Source of the DNA: Chrysemys picta bellii
Lineage: Eukaryota; Chordata; Testudines; Emydidae
Length of the DNA stretch: 64,000 nt
Direction: 5' to 3'
NCBI RefSeq assembly: GCF_011386835.1
Contig: NC_088797.1
Location: 93,568,264 to 93,632,263, forward strand
Shown here: piece after piece, positions 12,101 through 25,169 of the stretch
Numbering within the stretch: the first letter of the stretch is position 1
Layout of the letters: each line of letters begins with the position of its first letter
Made by a program: the position numbers and the translations under genes
Notes under the pieces: generated by a model
Told to the model about the DNA's origin: nothing
Databases searched by the model: none
Seen by the model: the letters and a program-made list of their open reading frames with translations, nothing else

Positions 12101-14396
12101 CTGTTTACAAGTCAAACAAATACATTCTCTGATCCACCAAGAGATGGGGGCTGCAAAGAATGCAACAAGACCTTAAAGCTTTAATCAGAAGTTCTTGTAT
12201 AGGAGGAATATGACTAGCATCCAAAGAATGAAACAAATACTGTTTTGAGGGAAAATGGTAGAAACACAAAATCCCACACACATTTTTCTGTAATTCTATA
12301 AACCTTCAAGTACCAGGTAAAAATAAATTGGGGACTACCTACTAATCACCAGCTTTGCAGAGGTGCTGAGCCCTTGTAGCTTCCTTTGGCTTAAAGGGAG
12401 CTACAGGAGCTGAGAACCTCTGAAGAGCAGGTCACTAACTACTGTAATTCTACCCAAAGGTACACAAAAATTGGTGGAAAAAGACATTCAAACTTCACTA
12501 TCCCACTAGATGACATGAAAAAACTTGTCTAGACACTTGTCTTTAGTGTCAATAACATTCAGAGACTTAGGAAACACATGAAAGTCCCAAAATAGAGTCA
12601 GCACTCTTGCACCAAAGCACAGACTTGACTCCAATGTTTTAAGTCTGAGGTCTCCAGCTGCCATAGTAGATTCAGGTTATTGGGGTGGGGGTGGACAAAA
12701 TTCAATGGCTTTACCAAAGGATCATCCACAGTGTGTCATTTGATAACAAGAATTGCTTCTGGAAGTGATAGGCACCATTCCTGCATCTTTATGAACAATA
12801 ACATGGTATTGGAAGGAGGAGCAGACAATCAAACAGGAACAACAGGGAGAAAACAGCATGGAAAGAAAGGGGAAAGCAGTGCATAAGCAGAGCACTGTTT
12901 ATGCGATGAGCAGTGTGGAAGGAGTATTTGAAGCACTGGGGCTTGTCACAGAATGGTCTCTCACTGAGAGGGTTAATTGATTCTGGCTGGGCGCTTGGTT
13001 AAATGCTTGCTCAGAGACTCCTGCTCTGAAAGACTTTGTGAAGCTTGGGAGTTGAACTTTGGCAAAGGCCTGCTCCAACTTTAGAAGACTTAGCCTGGAA
13101 TTTAAGTTAGCTTTTAGGAACCTGGCCTAGGCAGAGGCCTTCTTCCAACCTTGAAAGGCTCAGTTTAGTCTGGAGACATGGCAGAGAGCTAAGAATGAGA
13201 TGAGAAATCCTCATCGCATAGTAGGTCCAAAACTTTGGATGTCAAAATTAGAGATGGAATCATGTCACGAAGCTCACATCTGGATTCCAGCTTTCCCAGA
13301 GCTCAGGAGTATTCAGATTCCTGTATTCTGATGTAAGCCTATCTCCAGTCACAATGTTAGGTGTGGTAAATGTTGCAGAATCCAGATGAATCTTTGAAGG
13401 AAGGTGGGGAAGAAATAGGGGCAGAGATCTAGCTTCGGATTGTAACCAATTCTGAGCCAAACACATATCTCCCTTCCTGCAACATCAGTTTGCCTAATGG
13501 GAAAGAGTAGTAGGGAGGAAGCTAGATTTAAAAAAATACAACATAAAAAAGGATTTAATTTCTTTAATACTTCAGCTGATTTAAAATTCCAATAGAATAT
13601 AGCCTTTATTAGAAATTGCCACCAAAAACTTGATTTAATTTTCAGACCATTTACACAAGAAAGGTGTTCCCAGCATACTATAGAACATATCTAATGCTTT
13701 GGCAACTAAAGTTCCAAAAAGGAATGCTGTGTCATACTCCACATGAGTCACTATCTCACTATCTTAAAGTGCAAAGGAAACAGAGTTTCTGTTCCCTTTC
13801 CTAGACTCTGATTAACTTTTTCCCCAAAACAAACGTGGACTTAGAAGTGCCCTTTATATATATAAATATGCATTTGTTTTGTTAGTGTGTGTGTGTGTAT
13901 ATATATCTATATATCTGTATATGTACAAGTCTCAAAACAAGATTTTGATAATTCTGCCTACCAACCATCCAAACCCTTCTGGAAACTCAGATGAATCACA
14001 CTACCAATTTTTTTCTTTATTCAAATGGATCAAAAAATATTTGACAGTATGAGTGTTCAGATTACTACACAACCTTTGACTTCCGTTTGCATTTGGGTTT
14101 CCTCTTCATAAACATCTAAAATCATGTCTCAAGTAAGGACTGAACAAGAAGCAACTCTTATGTATTTCAGTTTTCAAACAGCGTCAGTCTTTTCCCATCC
14201 TTACTTTACACCACTTCGTAAGAAAGCTGTCTTTGCTATTTGTATTATTCTGCTCTGAGATGTTCCAAACAATCCTAGTAATCACTTTTACTCTTAGATT
14301 AATAAATTGGTCTTCCTCTGAAGTTCAGTTGCCTTCTTAAAGAAAGATATTTACCTTAATTTAAGCTTTTTGAAAGTGCTTATTACATTCAGTCTC
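9129..14396. other. No gene recognised; simple repeats only
   Basis: More than 5 kb of AT-rich sequence with no recognised element. It contains a G-run near 10411-10425, a poly-A tract near 10486-10504 and a mixed (GT)n/(TA)n stretch near 13880-13925. Open frames of 60-88 codons (10831, 11069, 12680, 13260) show no domain, codon or context support. A slightly GC-richer patch at 12940-13190 was not identified. Confidence 0.45.
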
Positions 14397-14404
14397 TCCA
14401 CTAG

Positions 14405-14667
14405 CAGGGGCGGCTCCAGGCACCAGCGCACCAAGCACGTGTCTGGGGCGGCAAGCCACAGGGGGCAGCCTGCCGGTCGCTGTGGGGGGGGCAGTCAGGG
14501 AGCCTTCAGCGACATGCCTGCGGGAGATCCGCCGGTCCCACGGTTTTGGCGGCAATTCGGCGGCGGGTACGCCAAAGCCGCGGGACCGGCGGACCTCCCG
14601 CAGGCGCGCTGCCGAAAGCCGCCTGACTGCCGTGCTTGGGGCGGCAAAATACATAGAGCCGCCCCTG
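14405..14667. mobile_element. GC-rich hAT non-autonomous element
   Basis: A 263-bp GC-rich element with perfect 12-bp inverted termini, caggggcggctc and gagccgcccctg. It is flanked by a perfect 8-bp target duplication, tccactag, at 14397-14404 and 14668-14675. Internal sequence contains inverted gcgggagatccgccggtccc / gggaccggcggacctcccgc arms. The open frames of 101-116 codons over it on both strands follow from its composition and internal symmetry and are not genes. It is related in composition and terminus to the element at 63595. Confidence 0.9.
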
Positions 14668-14892
14668 TCCACTAGAGTACCCAGAAAGCTGAGAGCAGAG
14701 ATTTCAATGGGCTGCTTTTCTGGAATGATATTGCATCTTCAGGAAAACAGTGCAGTTCTTCAATGGTTCCTTAAGAAAAAAGTCCTCTTCCTTGTTAGGA
14801 AAAGGTTTAAAGTCAAAAGGTTTAAAGGTTAGCTATGCATCTGTACACTAACTTTATGCCTTTTGTACTACCTTTTTTATTCATCCCTTTTA

Positions 14893-15108
14893 GGGCATGT
14901 CTACACTGGCAATTAACAGCGCTGCAACTTTCTTGCTCAGGGGTGTGAAAAAACACCTCCCTGAGCGCAGCAGGTTGCAGCGCTGTAAAGCGCCAGTGTA
15001 AACAGTGCCCCAGCGCTGGGAGCTACGCCCCTCGTGAGCCGCAACCACACAAGGCACGTTAAAGCGCTGCTGCGGCAGTGCTTTAGCATTGCCAGTGTAG
15101 ACTAGCCC
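14893..15108. mobile_element. Harbinger-like MITE
   Basis: A 216-bp element with ends gggcatgtctacactggcaa and ttgccagtgtagactagccc (about 20-bp inverted repeats with two mismatches). It is flanked by the 3-bp duplication tta at 14890-14892 and 15109-15111, the TWA-type target of PIF/Harbinger transposons. The interior is rich in the motif agcgctg in both orientations, giving secondary structure. It is non-coding. Confidence 0.8.
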
Positions 15109-15111
15109 TTA

Positions 15112-15699
15112 CACTCAATGGTGCAGTCTAGCTTAGTGATGGGTAGATTTGAAGACTGTAATTTCTCATTACTTTGGTTGGAGAGATCTCTTCAGGGCTG
15201 TTTCATGCAGAGAGAGTCTGATCAGATGTGTTAACAACCCTCTATTTTATCTCTGGATGACAGAATTCATTTGCATCGCAGACACCTAGTTCGCAGCTCA
15301 CTCCAGTTAAAATTGGAAGGCCAGATGCACAGAGCCAGTTTCCGCTTACTGATTCTGTGTGGCCCTGCACGCAAGTTAGAGCAGCCTGGGGGTTAACTCT
15401 AAAGTGCACCAGCTGTCAATGGTCCCCAAGGAACCATGTACTCTTTTATCCTCATCTGGTGCTGTGTGTGCCACTCACTCCTCTCTAGAGCTGCAGAGTG
15501 GATGACATAAGAGCTGTCTACATGGTCTCTACATGCACTGGGGTGCCCTCTCATAAATACTCGTCTACGAGGATAAGGTTAATTTCCATTCTCTTTGTGA
15601 CATGTGAGTGAAGAAAATAATTTCCCCCAAAATCTCTAATTTAATTTAATAGTCAGGAATTTTTTTGGATAATACTGATCTAAGATTGTCCTTCTGCTG

Positions 15700-15741
<42 letters not shown>

Positions 15742-16970
15742 GCCTTTCGCTATTTATGTTCTTCTGCTGTTGCTACTTAGGCATGGCTTTTTCTCTTTGG
15801 AATATCCTTCATAACTTCAAGATTTTCCCCTGTGGTGGCTGAACTGTGACAAGCCTGATTACGAACACCACAATTTACATTATGGAACTTTAAGAATAAC
15901 ATCCATAGATTCTTTACCAGGGATAATTAATAACGTCGTACTGGATAACATACTATACAGTTATAGTTTCACTTTCATTCAGTTTGAATGAAGGTATTAT
16001 GCAGTTCAAATAAAACAGGTATTCAACACTACTATGGTACGTTTCAGATGTGTTTCAATCAAAAATAATGAAGGTTACAATAAGTTTACTATATGAAAAA
16101 TCTCCATTTCGGTTCCACATAATACGGACTTTGTATGGTGACCTGTGGCACACAAACCTTCATTCAAGACTGGAAGATGGTATTCCCAGCATGGGAAAGA
16201 AAGGAGTGGTTGCACTTAGTACATTTACTTCCCCTTGAAAGCAAAGGCAGAGGAATCATAGTCCACAAGATACAGAAGTTACAATGTACAAGGCCTATTC
16301 TGTTACAATTCTTCCTCACAGGGAATAAATCCCAGAACAAAGAGGATCTCCCTTTTATAGAGAGAATACATGGTTCCTGAAACTTCCTTACTAAGTGCCA
16401 CAAGAGGCATACAGTGCGGTAACTAATCTCTATTTGATGTCCTCTTAATACGTTTGTTTTTTCTACAAAATTATGGTTTTTATTGTTTCCTTTAGAATCA
16501 CTATCTCGTAGTTTGCTTTTATATATTGATGACATCATAAATCTGGTGAATAAAGTTGTCAAAGTTTTTCCTTCTTTCAAATTTTTGGTGAAGTGAGCAT
16601 TTTAATGTATATTAAAAATTTAAAATATTAAAAATGTAATGCTTCAGGCCAGATTCTGCAACTATTACTCAGACTGCACAAGAAGCACCTTACTAGGCGA
16701 GTAATTCCTCTGATTTAAAATTGGACTGTGTCTATAGTAAGATACTAGTTAATATGCATAAATTTAAGCATGTTTATGTAGTGCCATTGAAGTTAAATGT
16801 TTGCAAGATTGGGATCTCGATCTTTTGCTCCTGTGATGACTTTTTATTTATTTATCTTTAGAGGGGATTTTATAATTTACTTTTAGAGGGAAATTATCTG
16901 ACACGCTATCTGCTATATACACAAGCATATTTTTCGTTTCCATTATACATCAAGAACATATGCACTTTTT
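15112..16970. other. No gene recognised
   Basis: AT-rich sequence interrupted only by the (CA)n microsatellite at 15701-15738. A 138-codon minus-strand open frame (16164-16580) and an 81-codon plus-strand frame overlap here. Neither has a recognisable domain or biased composition, so both are treated as chance. Confidence 0.45.
15701..15738. repeat. (CA)n microsatellite
   Basis: Nineteen uninterrupted ac units. It is a simple repeat likely to be polymorphic. Confidence 0.97.
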
Positions 16971-16974
16971 CCTC

Positions 16975-18815
16975 AGGTTCAGAAGAAAGTAGGAGGCAGA
17001 CCAATTGAGAGTCTATGGGCAAAGATAAAAGGGGTAAAAAATAGGGGCAACATCATGGCAGAGGTCTACCATAGACCAACAAACCACGATAGGGGACGTA
17101 GATGATGCATTTCTCGAACAAACAACAGAAATACCCAAAAGACAAGAGCTGTTAGTTATTGGGGACTTTAACTACCCAGACATCTGTTGGAAAAGTAATA
17201 TGGCAAAAAAGAAAATTTCCAATAAGTTCTTGGAATGTGTTGGGGACAACTCTTTGCTCCAGAAAGTGGAGGAAGGAACCAGGGGACAGCCACTGTAGAC
17301 TTGACTCTGACCAACAGAGAGGAACTGGTAGGAAATCTGATGGTGGAAGGCAATTTGGGTGAAAGTGATGATGAAATGATAGATTTCACAATTCTAAAGA
17401 AAGGAAGGAATGAGAGCAGCAGAATCAGGACAGTGAACTTCAAAAAAGTAGATTTTAACAAACTCCCAGAACTGGTAGGTAAAGTGCCATGGGAAAAAAA
17501 TCTAAGGGAAAAAGAGTTCAGGAGAGCTGGCAGTTTCTCAAGGAGGCAATATTAAAGTAGGATGACCACATGTCCCACTTTGGCCAGTACAGTCTCTTTT
17601 TTAAGCCCTGTCCCGGTCATTTCAACTTTTTTGGCAAAACTGTGCATTTGTCCTGTTTGCTCTTGCCAGCTGATCATCAGTTGGCAACAGCAAACTGGAC
17701 AAAAGCACAGTTTTGCCAAAAAAGTGGGGTGTGACTGGGGGGAGGGCTCAGTTGGCCTCGGGCTGACCCTGCGCAGGGTGGGGAAAGGAGGGCTTTAGGT
17801 CAGCCCTGGCACAAGGGCTCAGGCTCATCCTGTGTGCAGGGGGCAGAGGGGAACCGTGGACTGGCCCCAGGCAGGTGTGTGTGGGGGGTGGCGAGGGGGT
17901 TCAGGATGGCCCTGTGTGGTGTCACATTTTCCCTTTTGGAAAATATGGTTAGCCTCTATTAAAGGTACAACAGCTAACTAGCCCGATGCAAAGGAATGAA
18001 AGGAGAATAATAAGATGCTAACATATGGCTCTATCAGGAGCTCTTTAATGACATGAAAATCAAACAAAGAATCCTACAAAAAGTGGAAACATGGACAAAT
18101 TGCTAAGGAAGAGTACAAAAGAACCACAGAAGCTATAGGAACAAAATCAGAAAGGCTATGGCACAAAATTAGTTACACTAGCAAGGGACATAAAAGGCAG
18201 TAAGAAAAGTTTCTTTAAATATATTAGGAACAAGAGAAAGATGAAGGAAAGGGTAGGTCCTCTTAGCAGGGAAGGAGAGTTAATAACTAATGACATCAAG
18301 AAAGCTGAGATGTTTAATATCTATTTTGCTTCACTCTTCACTAATATGGTTAATGGTGACCAGATATTCAACACTAGTATTAACAACAAGGGGGAAGCAA
18401 TGCAAGCCAAAATAGGGAAAGATCCAGGTATTCTAGAATATTAAAGAATATTTGCATAAGTTAGATGTACTTAGGTCAGCAGGGCCTGATGAAATTCATC
18501 CTACAGTACTTAAGGAACTAGATAAAGCAATCTCTGACCCATTAACAATTATCTTTCAGAACTCATGAAGGATGGGTGAGGTCCCAGAAAGGTAAAAAGG
18601 GGAACAAAGAGGACCTGGCGAATTATAAACCAGTCAGCCTAATTTGGATACCTAAAAATGATTAAACAACCAGTTTGCATGCACCTGGAGGATAAAAGAT
18701 TATAAGTAATAGCCAGCATGGATTTGTCAAGAACAAATAAACCCAATTTCCTTCTTTGACAGGGTTACCTGCCTAGTTGATAAGGGGCAAGTGGTAAACA
18801 TTTAGTCTTGAATTT
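16975..18815 (+). pseudogene. CR1 LINE ORF2 fragment (endonuclease to early RT), split by a hAT
   Basis: This is the amino-terminal half of the CR1 ORF2 polyprotein, which carries an apurinic-like endonuclease followed by reverse transcriptase. Seen directly: the endonuclease phrase VIGDFNYPDICWK near 17157-17195, then a run in the 17235-17555 frame with [27 protein letters not shown] and [16 protein letters not shown]. These are the standard CR1 order and spacing. The reading changes frame between these parts, so the copy is dead. A 399-bp hAT interrupts it after SFSRRQY; homology resumes at 17965 and runs to about 18815, where it stops inside the RT region before the catalytic YxDD box. It is truncated at both ends. 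Confidence 0.85.
17558..17956. mobile_element. hAT non-autonomous element inserted in CR1
   Basis: A 399-bp element bounded by taggatgacc on the left and a diverged inverse, ggttagcctc, on the right. It has a perfect 8-bp target duplication, tattaaag, at 17550-17557 and 17957-17964. Just inside the left end a long hairpin spans 17626-17724; its base is cttttttggcaaaac against gttttgccaaaaaag, and the arms are about 45-50 bp. The right part is GC-rich. It lies inside the CR1 and is therefore younger than it. Confidence 0.85.
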
Positions 18816-20189
18816 TTCACATCCCTGAACGACAGAGCTGGGCCAATCCTTTGTGTTTAGTGGAGACAAGCCCCTAGTGTCTAGCTAACCATTGATCTTT
18901 CAAGTTGCTGAACACCTTATAATTCCATTCAACAGAATATCAGGGCGAGCAGAGTGTGAGCGTGTTTCAAAAAGTCACTACAGATGTTCTATACTAGGTT
19001 AATGGAGCCAAGATGTACTGTATTTGTGCTTATGTGAGCCACTGCAAACCAAAAATTGAAAAACCACTGCACGGACATCTGCATTTCACAAGCTACAAAC
19101 CGCCCTCCACACCAAAGCCAACAAGAAATAGACCAAATTATTACAGATTTCAAGAGACCAAACTATTGTGTGCCACAAGCAGAGAACAGGAAGGATTGAT
19201 GTCCTAGACCCCTGCAATGACTGGGAATTGATTTCAGTAAAATATATCCAGATGATCCTACCAAATGATCCATGTCCCCCATGCTGCAGAGGAAAATACT
19301 CAGTAGAATTTCCCCAAGTCATTATTTAAAAAGGTTGTATTCTACTACTTTGATTACAGAAACCATGCAATGAGAGTCCACAAGAAAATGCAGTGTCAAA
19401 ATTCTTCAACACCTGAAAAGATTAAAGACAAACAAGTATGGAGCACAATTTTAGATTTCCCACAACAAATACTTACTTTTGTTCCCTCGTTCACTTATTT
19501 TCTGTTAGAAACCTCAGGCAAGTTTGAGAGGCAAATGAGAGATGCTAGTTGATAACTTTTGAAAACAAGGCCAATCATTTTAGTGCCTAAATATGGACTT
19601 AGAATTTTAAATTTAAACACTGTGTTTGGCAAATCTTGGCCTTAGAAAGTATTTAATATTACTATCTCTTACACAGATCACCTTTTACAAGCTTTCAAGC
19701 AGTGAAATGAACTTCCCTACTACTGTATTCTTTGTTTAGAGCCATCCAAAAAAACAAACCTAATTTCGACTAAAAATCCATCATCCCCTTTTCAACACAA
19801 TCATAATTATACATTGAAGTGCATAAAATGGTGAGAAGCAAGCTCTCTACTTTTGCAGTCAGAGAAAAGACTAACCAGTTAGGAAAAACAAATTTCTAGT
19901 TCACATTTTAGATGCAAATGTGAGACAGTATCTTCTGACAGACTAGAAGTGTATCCTTTGACTACTTATTACCTAGCACAATGGGATCCTGGTCCATGAC
20001 TAGGGCTCCTCAGCATTCTGGTAATATAAGTAAATAAATGATAATTTAGTGACCCATATCCTGCAATCAACGCTTGACGGAGTAAGGTCTGAATAGGGAC
20101 TGCAAGTCTGCCTCTATGCACCTGAACCTATGAGGAAGGCTGTGTGTCTGTCGTGTAGGTCTCCAGCAGCAGCAACAGTTTGGGCATGG
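18816..20189. other. No recognisable feature
   Basis: AT-rich sequence with unsupported short open frames (60-78 codons). No repeat boundary was recognised. Confidence 0.45.
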
Positions 20190-20450
20190 GAGGGGGCTCA
20201 GGACTGGGGCAGGGTGTTGGGGTGTGGGGTAGCATTTACCTTGGGTGAGGGGAGCTCTCCGGCTCCCACCAGCATATCCCTGCAGCTCCTAGGCGGAGGC
20301 GCCAGGGGGCTCTGCATGCTGCCCGCATCCGCAAGCACCGCCCCCAGAGCTCCCATTGGCTGCAGTTCCTGGCCAATGAGAGCTGCGGAATCTGCGCTTG
20401 TGGTGGGAGCAGCACGCGGAGCTCCTCCGCCTAGGAGCTTCAGGGACGTG
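20190..20450. repeat. GC-rich inverted-repeat element fragment
   Basis: A GC-rich block whose core is a large imperfect hairpin. agctcctaggcgg at 20284-20296 opposes ccgcctaggagct at 20427-20439. The centre reads cccattggctgcag opposite ctggccaatgagagctgcgg. The composition and phrases match a common turtle non-autonomous repeat as I remember it. I cannot see a target duplication. The 150-codon frame across it is a compositional artefact. Confidence 0.6.
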
Positions 20451-20459
20451 CTACTATAT

Positions 20460-23400
20460 AATTGTATTACCGTCACACACAATTGTGTATTAAACCCAAA
20501 TTGCCAAATTAAATTTACTTCATCTCAAATAAGTCAAGACAAAAAACAAGTGTTCACTAAAGGCAAGCTCTCTAGACTTTAAATCAAAAGCACTTCCCAT
20601 AATGGATTCAACACTGTATAGCAATGTGTCAAAGTTCTCAGGTCCCAAGTCTTTGGCGTAACTAGTTTCTTACCTCTAAAAACTCAATGTTAATTGAGCT
20701 ACCCCATAATATGTTTTTTTAATACACTTGATTAAAAGTATTTTGTCAACATTTGTTAAATGCTCCAATGACAATTTTCATACAAGTATATTCTTTGTTG
20801 AGCAGCACACTTGAAGCAAAAAATGGAAGAGAAAGGTTATTTACCTTTAGCGTCATTCACCTTCCCAGATTAATCTATCATTCTTCAGACCTCTCTCTCG
20901 CTCACTCACTCTCTAAGAGAAAACATAAAACAAAGATAATTTTATCTTTCATGTTCTCCTTTAAACAATTTGGCTGATTAAGAGAGATTTCTTACACAGC
21001 AAGTACCTTTTAAAAAGGTCACTTTATATATATGAAGAAATAAAATGAAGAAATAAAGCACTTCTATAGATATGTCTGAAAGTATCTGAAAAGAGAGAGA
21101 AAGAACAGGAGATGGGAATAAGAACTTTCATTTTATATTCCTGCATTTACCACAGGCTGTAAGCAGTACTGGTTCAAGCAGTTAAATTCAGGTACACACT
21201 AGCTTCAGCCCTCCAAGATACACAAGCATTCTGAAAACATTCCTACGTACACCTATGGCTTTTTGCACAGCAGTCAAACTAATTACTTCTACTTGTAATT
21301 GACTGAAGCGTTCTTGTTATTTATGACTAACAATGTTTTGCATTTCCAATTTACTGAGAAGTTGTATAAATAACCAGTGTTAGCTGATCTTTAACTAGGC
21401 CAACAACTTACAACACTTTAATGCAAGTGTCAACATACAGGTAGTTTTCCCATTCAATGTAATGTTTAAGAAGTATCCAAGAAAGGTTTTCATAATACAA
21501 AAATAAAATGGCATCGGGGAAATGTGTTAGTTCTCATTGCACAAATTACCATAGTTTATAGATATACACTGATATTTGTTGCATGACAACACTGTTGAGG
21601 TAGGTCAAACTCAGACTTGGAAAGATAGAATGAGATAAGCTGCACTTGTTTTATGAACTGTCATTCAATTTTATTAGTACTTGCTGCCTCTGCTTGGCCA
21701 AAGATTGGAGAAAAATGCCACACAGTGTAAGTGCCACTTCGTTGGTATGCCCTTTCCCCTTGTACTCGCCAACTACATCTAAATCCTGCTGTTACCGAGG
21801 CCAGAAGTAGTGAATATTATTATTAATGGGCTGCTGAGAAGAGATTTGCAGAGGCTATATGGGTCTTATTTCCTAAATCTGCTTATATGGCCTCAATCCT
21901 GCCCCCAATTGGATACCCATTACAGTACATTTCTACTCCAAATATTTACATTTACAAGTTATATCTTAATATTCTCCCCAAAAATCAAGATATAGCTATT
22001 TAATTTTAGAAATCTTCTCAACTTATAAAAGGAGAGAAAAAAATCACTTATGGCTCCTACAACCAACGCATATTATAGCCACCCTTAACTCATTTTGTTA
22101 ATCTCATTTCTTTGAGAAATATTTTCCAAATAAAAACCTTTAATTTTCAATGTAGAAATGTCTTAACTCAGCTCTTCTCCTCCTACTCTGACAGTCCAAA
22201 TTAATTTTGGATTTTTTAGTCAGTTCTCTTTGACCTATTCTTCAGAACCTACTGGGACTGTATTTCCTTAATCACGTTTGCTTCTCTTTTTGTACAATAG
22301 TAGGCATTACTATTAGCCAGAAATTCAGCTCCATCTCATCTTCAGATTGTTTTCCCTGAGTTTCTTTTCTCAGCGCAAGAGTGGAGGATCTTTTTACTTT
22401 CTTCACTGAGAATAAAACTTTATTGTAGAAGGTCAAATCCTTATGTCTGTTTCTAAACTCTTTACTGAATTACTCACTCAGATCCTGCTTTAGCCATAAT
22501 GCCAGAGAACATAGGTCCTAATAAATTTGTGGCCTTATATTTATCCTTTTATTTCTTTTCTTTCCTCATCACTGCATCTTTATTTTTTTTAAATTAGTGT
22601 AATCTGGCAATAATATCCCTAAGCGGCTGCCAACACTAGCTGAGGAAAAGAGAAAGTGTGCCTTATTACTGAAACCTCACTCTTGAAATGCAGATTCAAC
22701 AGATCTTTTCCTACACAGTGAACGCCTTCTCTTGAGGTTTCCTGACCCACCCTTTTATCATTGCATCTTTCATGAGTCTCAATTTTCTTACCATATCTTC
22801 TCTCCCCTCCCTTTATTTCCCCCACCCATACTTGGTTTTATTTGCCAAATACAGTTATCAGCGTCTGTGTCCAAAGAACTCACTTTTTCTTTTTCTGGTA
22901 CATTTTTCATCAGTTAACTTAGTATGTCTGTTCGTTGGCCCTTAAGCCCCATTAGCAACTGTGAATTTTTGTTCATGACACGCTTTTCCTTTTCAGCATT
23001 AACAGTCTTTTGTGTCATATACTTCACTAGTCCTTCAGATAAAGGCCATCCTCCTCCTATTACAGGCTCCGCTTTTCTTGCCTAAATACTGTTTCATGCT
23101 TTTAGGGAAGGTCATTGAATATCTGTAGATTTTAATGGAGTGCATAAGCACGGGATGGGAGCCAGATGGAGGTGGGCTTTACATCTGCCCTCTTGAAGCC
23201 ACTTTTCTCGGCTTCCACACTTAGGTGATCTTGCTTTCCCCAAAATGGACTCTTGTTTACTGACATGAGTACACTAAATTAAGTTTTATCTTTAGGAAGC
23301 CTTGCCTATCATCAGAAAAACTGGTTTATTTGTGAAAGGGACTGTGTCCTCCACAACAAATTCAATTTCTGTTGCTTGCTATAAAAGCCAACAAAAAGAG

Positions 23401-24623
23401 GCATAATAACAGCCCCAAAACTCGCATGCAAATGCCAACTATTCCCTAATGCAGGGAGCTGTCAATGTGAAACCATTACAATAAACCCTTTCAGAGTCTT
23501 GCGGATGAATGATACAACTGGAACTTCATGATTTTGGATTCCTCCCACTTCTAACCCACAACACCCAACAGCAAGCCCATTTTCTCTTGGCAGCAATAAA
23601 GTATAAAATACTACATCATATTACAATTAAAATAGAAAGTAGAACCAAGTGAATACAAAAAATAGCAACAGCACACATTTGCTTCCTGGACTTGAAATGG
23701 AAATCAAGTTAATTACCATAATTATGGTAAAGCCAATTTATTCAGAAATGCCACAAAGAACATCAGTACCAAAGTGCTTCTTTATAATGCATTAACATTG
23801 GCGTTTTGTTAAAAAGGTAATTTTAGTGCTCATGAATGGTGTCAGGGTGAAAGGATTTGACAATGAAATAGACTCTTTGGTTCTTGTGCCAGAACAGCAT
23901 AGACAGCAACAGTGTGAGCTCCTCCTTTGGTAGCCATCCATTGAATCCAATTCCAACCTAGAGAAATGAGGATAGTTCCATTTCCTCGACCACTCAATTC
24001 TCAGTTCCTCCCTTCTGTCAGCCAGCCATTTAATGCCAAATGTGCTGTTAAGTTTGTATAACACAGACATTATCCCACTAGGAAATTGATGGACCAGATA
24101 GGCTCATGTTTCAAACAATGTTAAATGCAAAACTGAAGACTCAAAAAAAAAAAAAAAAGTCACTAAACTTTACATTGTAACAAATGCCATTAATTTATTT
24201 TTACTGGGCAAAAATTGAAAGCCACTAACCTTAGTTATACTATTACTGTAAGGGATATGTAGGCTTGTAACACTAATCTTAAAACTCCATATTTACTTTG
24301 CATCATGTACGTGCTGGGGGTTGTTAATTAAAAGCAAATGGTTTATCCTAAGAAAGAATCTTTTATGCACAATGATAAGATTTTAAAAACTGAATCTCAA
24401 AGAAGGAACTAAACACTGAAGTTTGGCTCAGGTACCATACTTCCCCAACATTAGACAGTGTTTGAATCATGGTTTTGAAATGAGTACATCCCTTTTAAAA
24501 TGTCTTGGACTATAAATGTCTCCATATAGATAAAAGCCAATGCATAAATGAGATTTTCCCAACATTTCATAAACTAACTCTGATAAAACCCAGAGGAAAG
24601 TTGAAGTCTAAAGCTGCATAAGA
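20460..24623. other. No gene recognised
   Basis: About 4 kb of AT-rich DNA with a C/T-rich stretch near 22150-22920 and a poly-A tract near 24144-24160. Open frames of 60-92 codons have no family resemblance. Confidence 0.45.
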
Positions 24624-24727
24624 AAATATGGTGCCTCTCTCTTCACAGATTTTCCAAAGCTCATGCCACTTGCACAAATATGGTGCCTCTCTCTTCACAG
24701 ATTTTCCAAAGCTCATGCCACTTGCAC
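24624..24727. repeat. Perfect tandem duplication, 2 x 52 bp
   Basis: Positions 24624-24675 and 24676-24727 are identical, with the first bases of a third copy (aaat) following. Each unit contains ctctctcttcacag, a polypyrimidine tract ending in AG. No divergence between copies implies a recent event or an assembly artefact. Confidence 0.95.
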
Positions 24728-25169
24728 AAATTTATTAGGAAACAGAAGAACTAAAAGGTATAACTCAATATTAAATTCTGCATCAAAACAGTGTCAAAAC
24801 AGAGAGTGCAAAGACTCCCCTACATAGCTACCCCATCAGTCCACTTCACTTCCTTAAAGGGATTCAGTGGTGCATAGAGATTTCCACATGGGTGAATTTC
24901 ACCTTTATTTTTGTATAATCACAGATCATACTCCCGTAACTCAGCAACAATTATCCTTGACCTGGCACTTTCAGTTCCATTTCCAGCAACACAAAGTGCC
25001 AGATTGCAGGAGCAACCTTGAGAACAAATAGAATATATTCATTCACTTCAGATCTTAATTCTCCTTGAGGCATAGCCAAAGAAAGCATACACATTTACAT
25101 TTTAAAACCTTATTACCATATTCTGTAACATAACCTCTATAGAATTAAAAAAAACAACTATATTCTTAG

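Noticed and set aside
16164..16580. 138-codon minus-strand open frame
   Set aside because: No recognisable family, no codon bias and no promoter or splice support; expected by chance in this much sequence.
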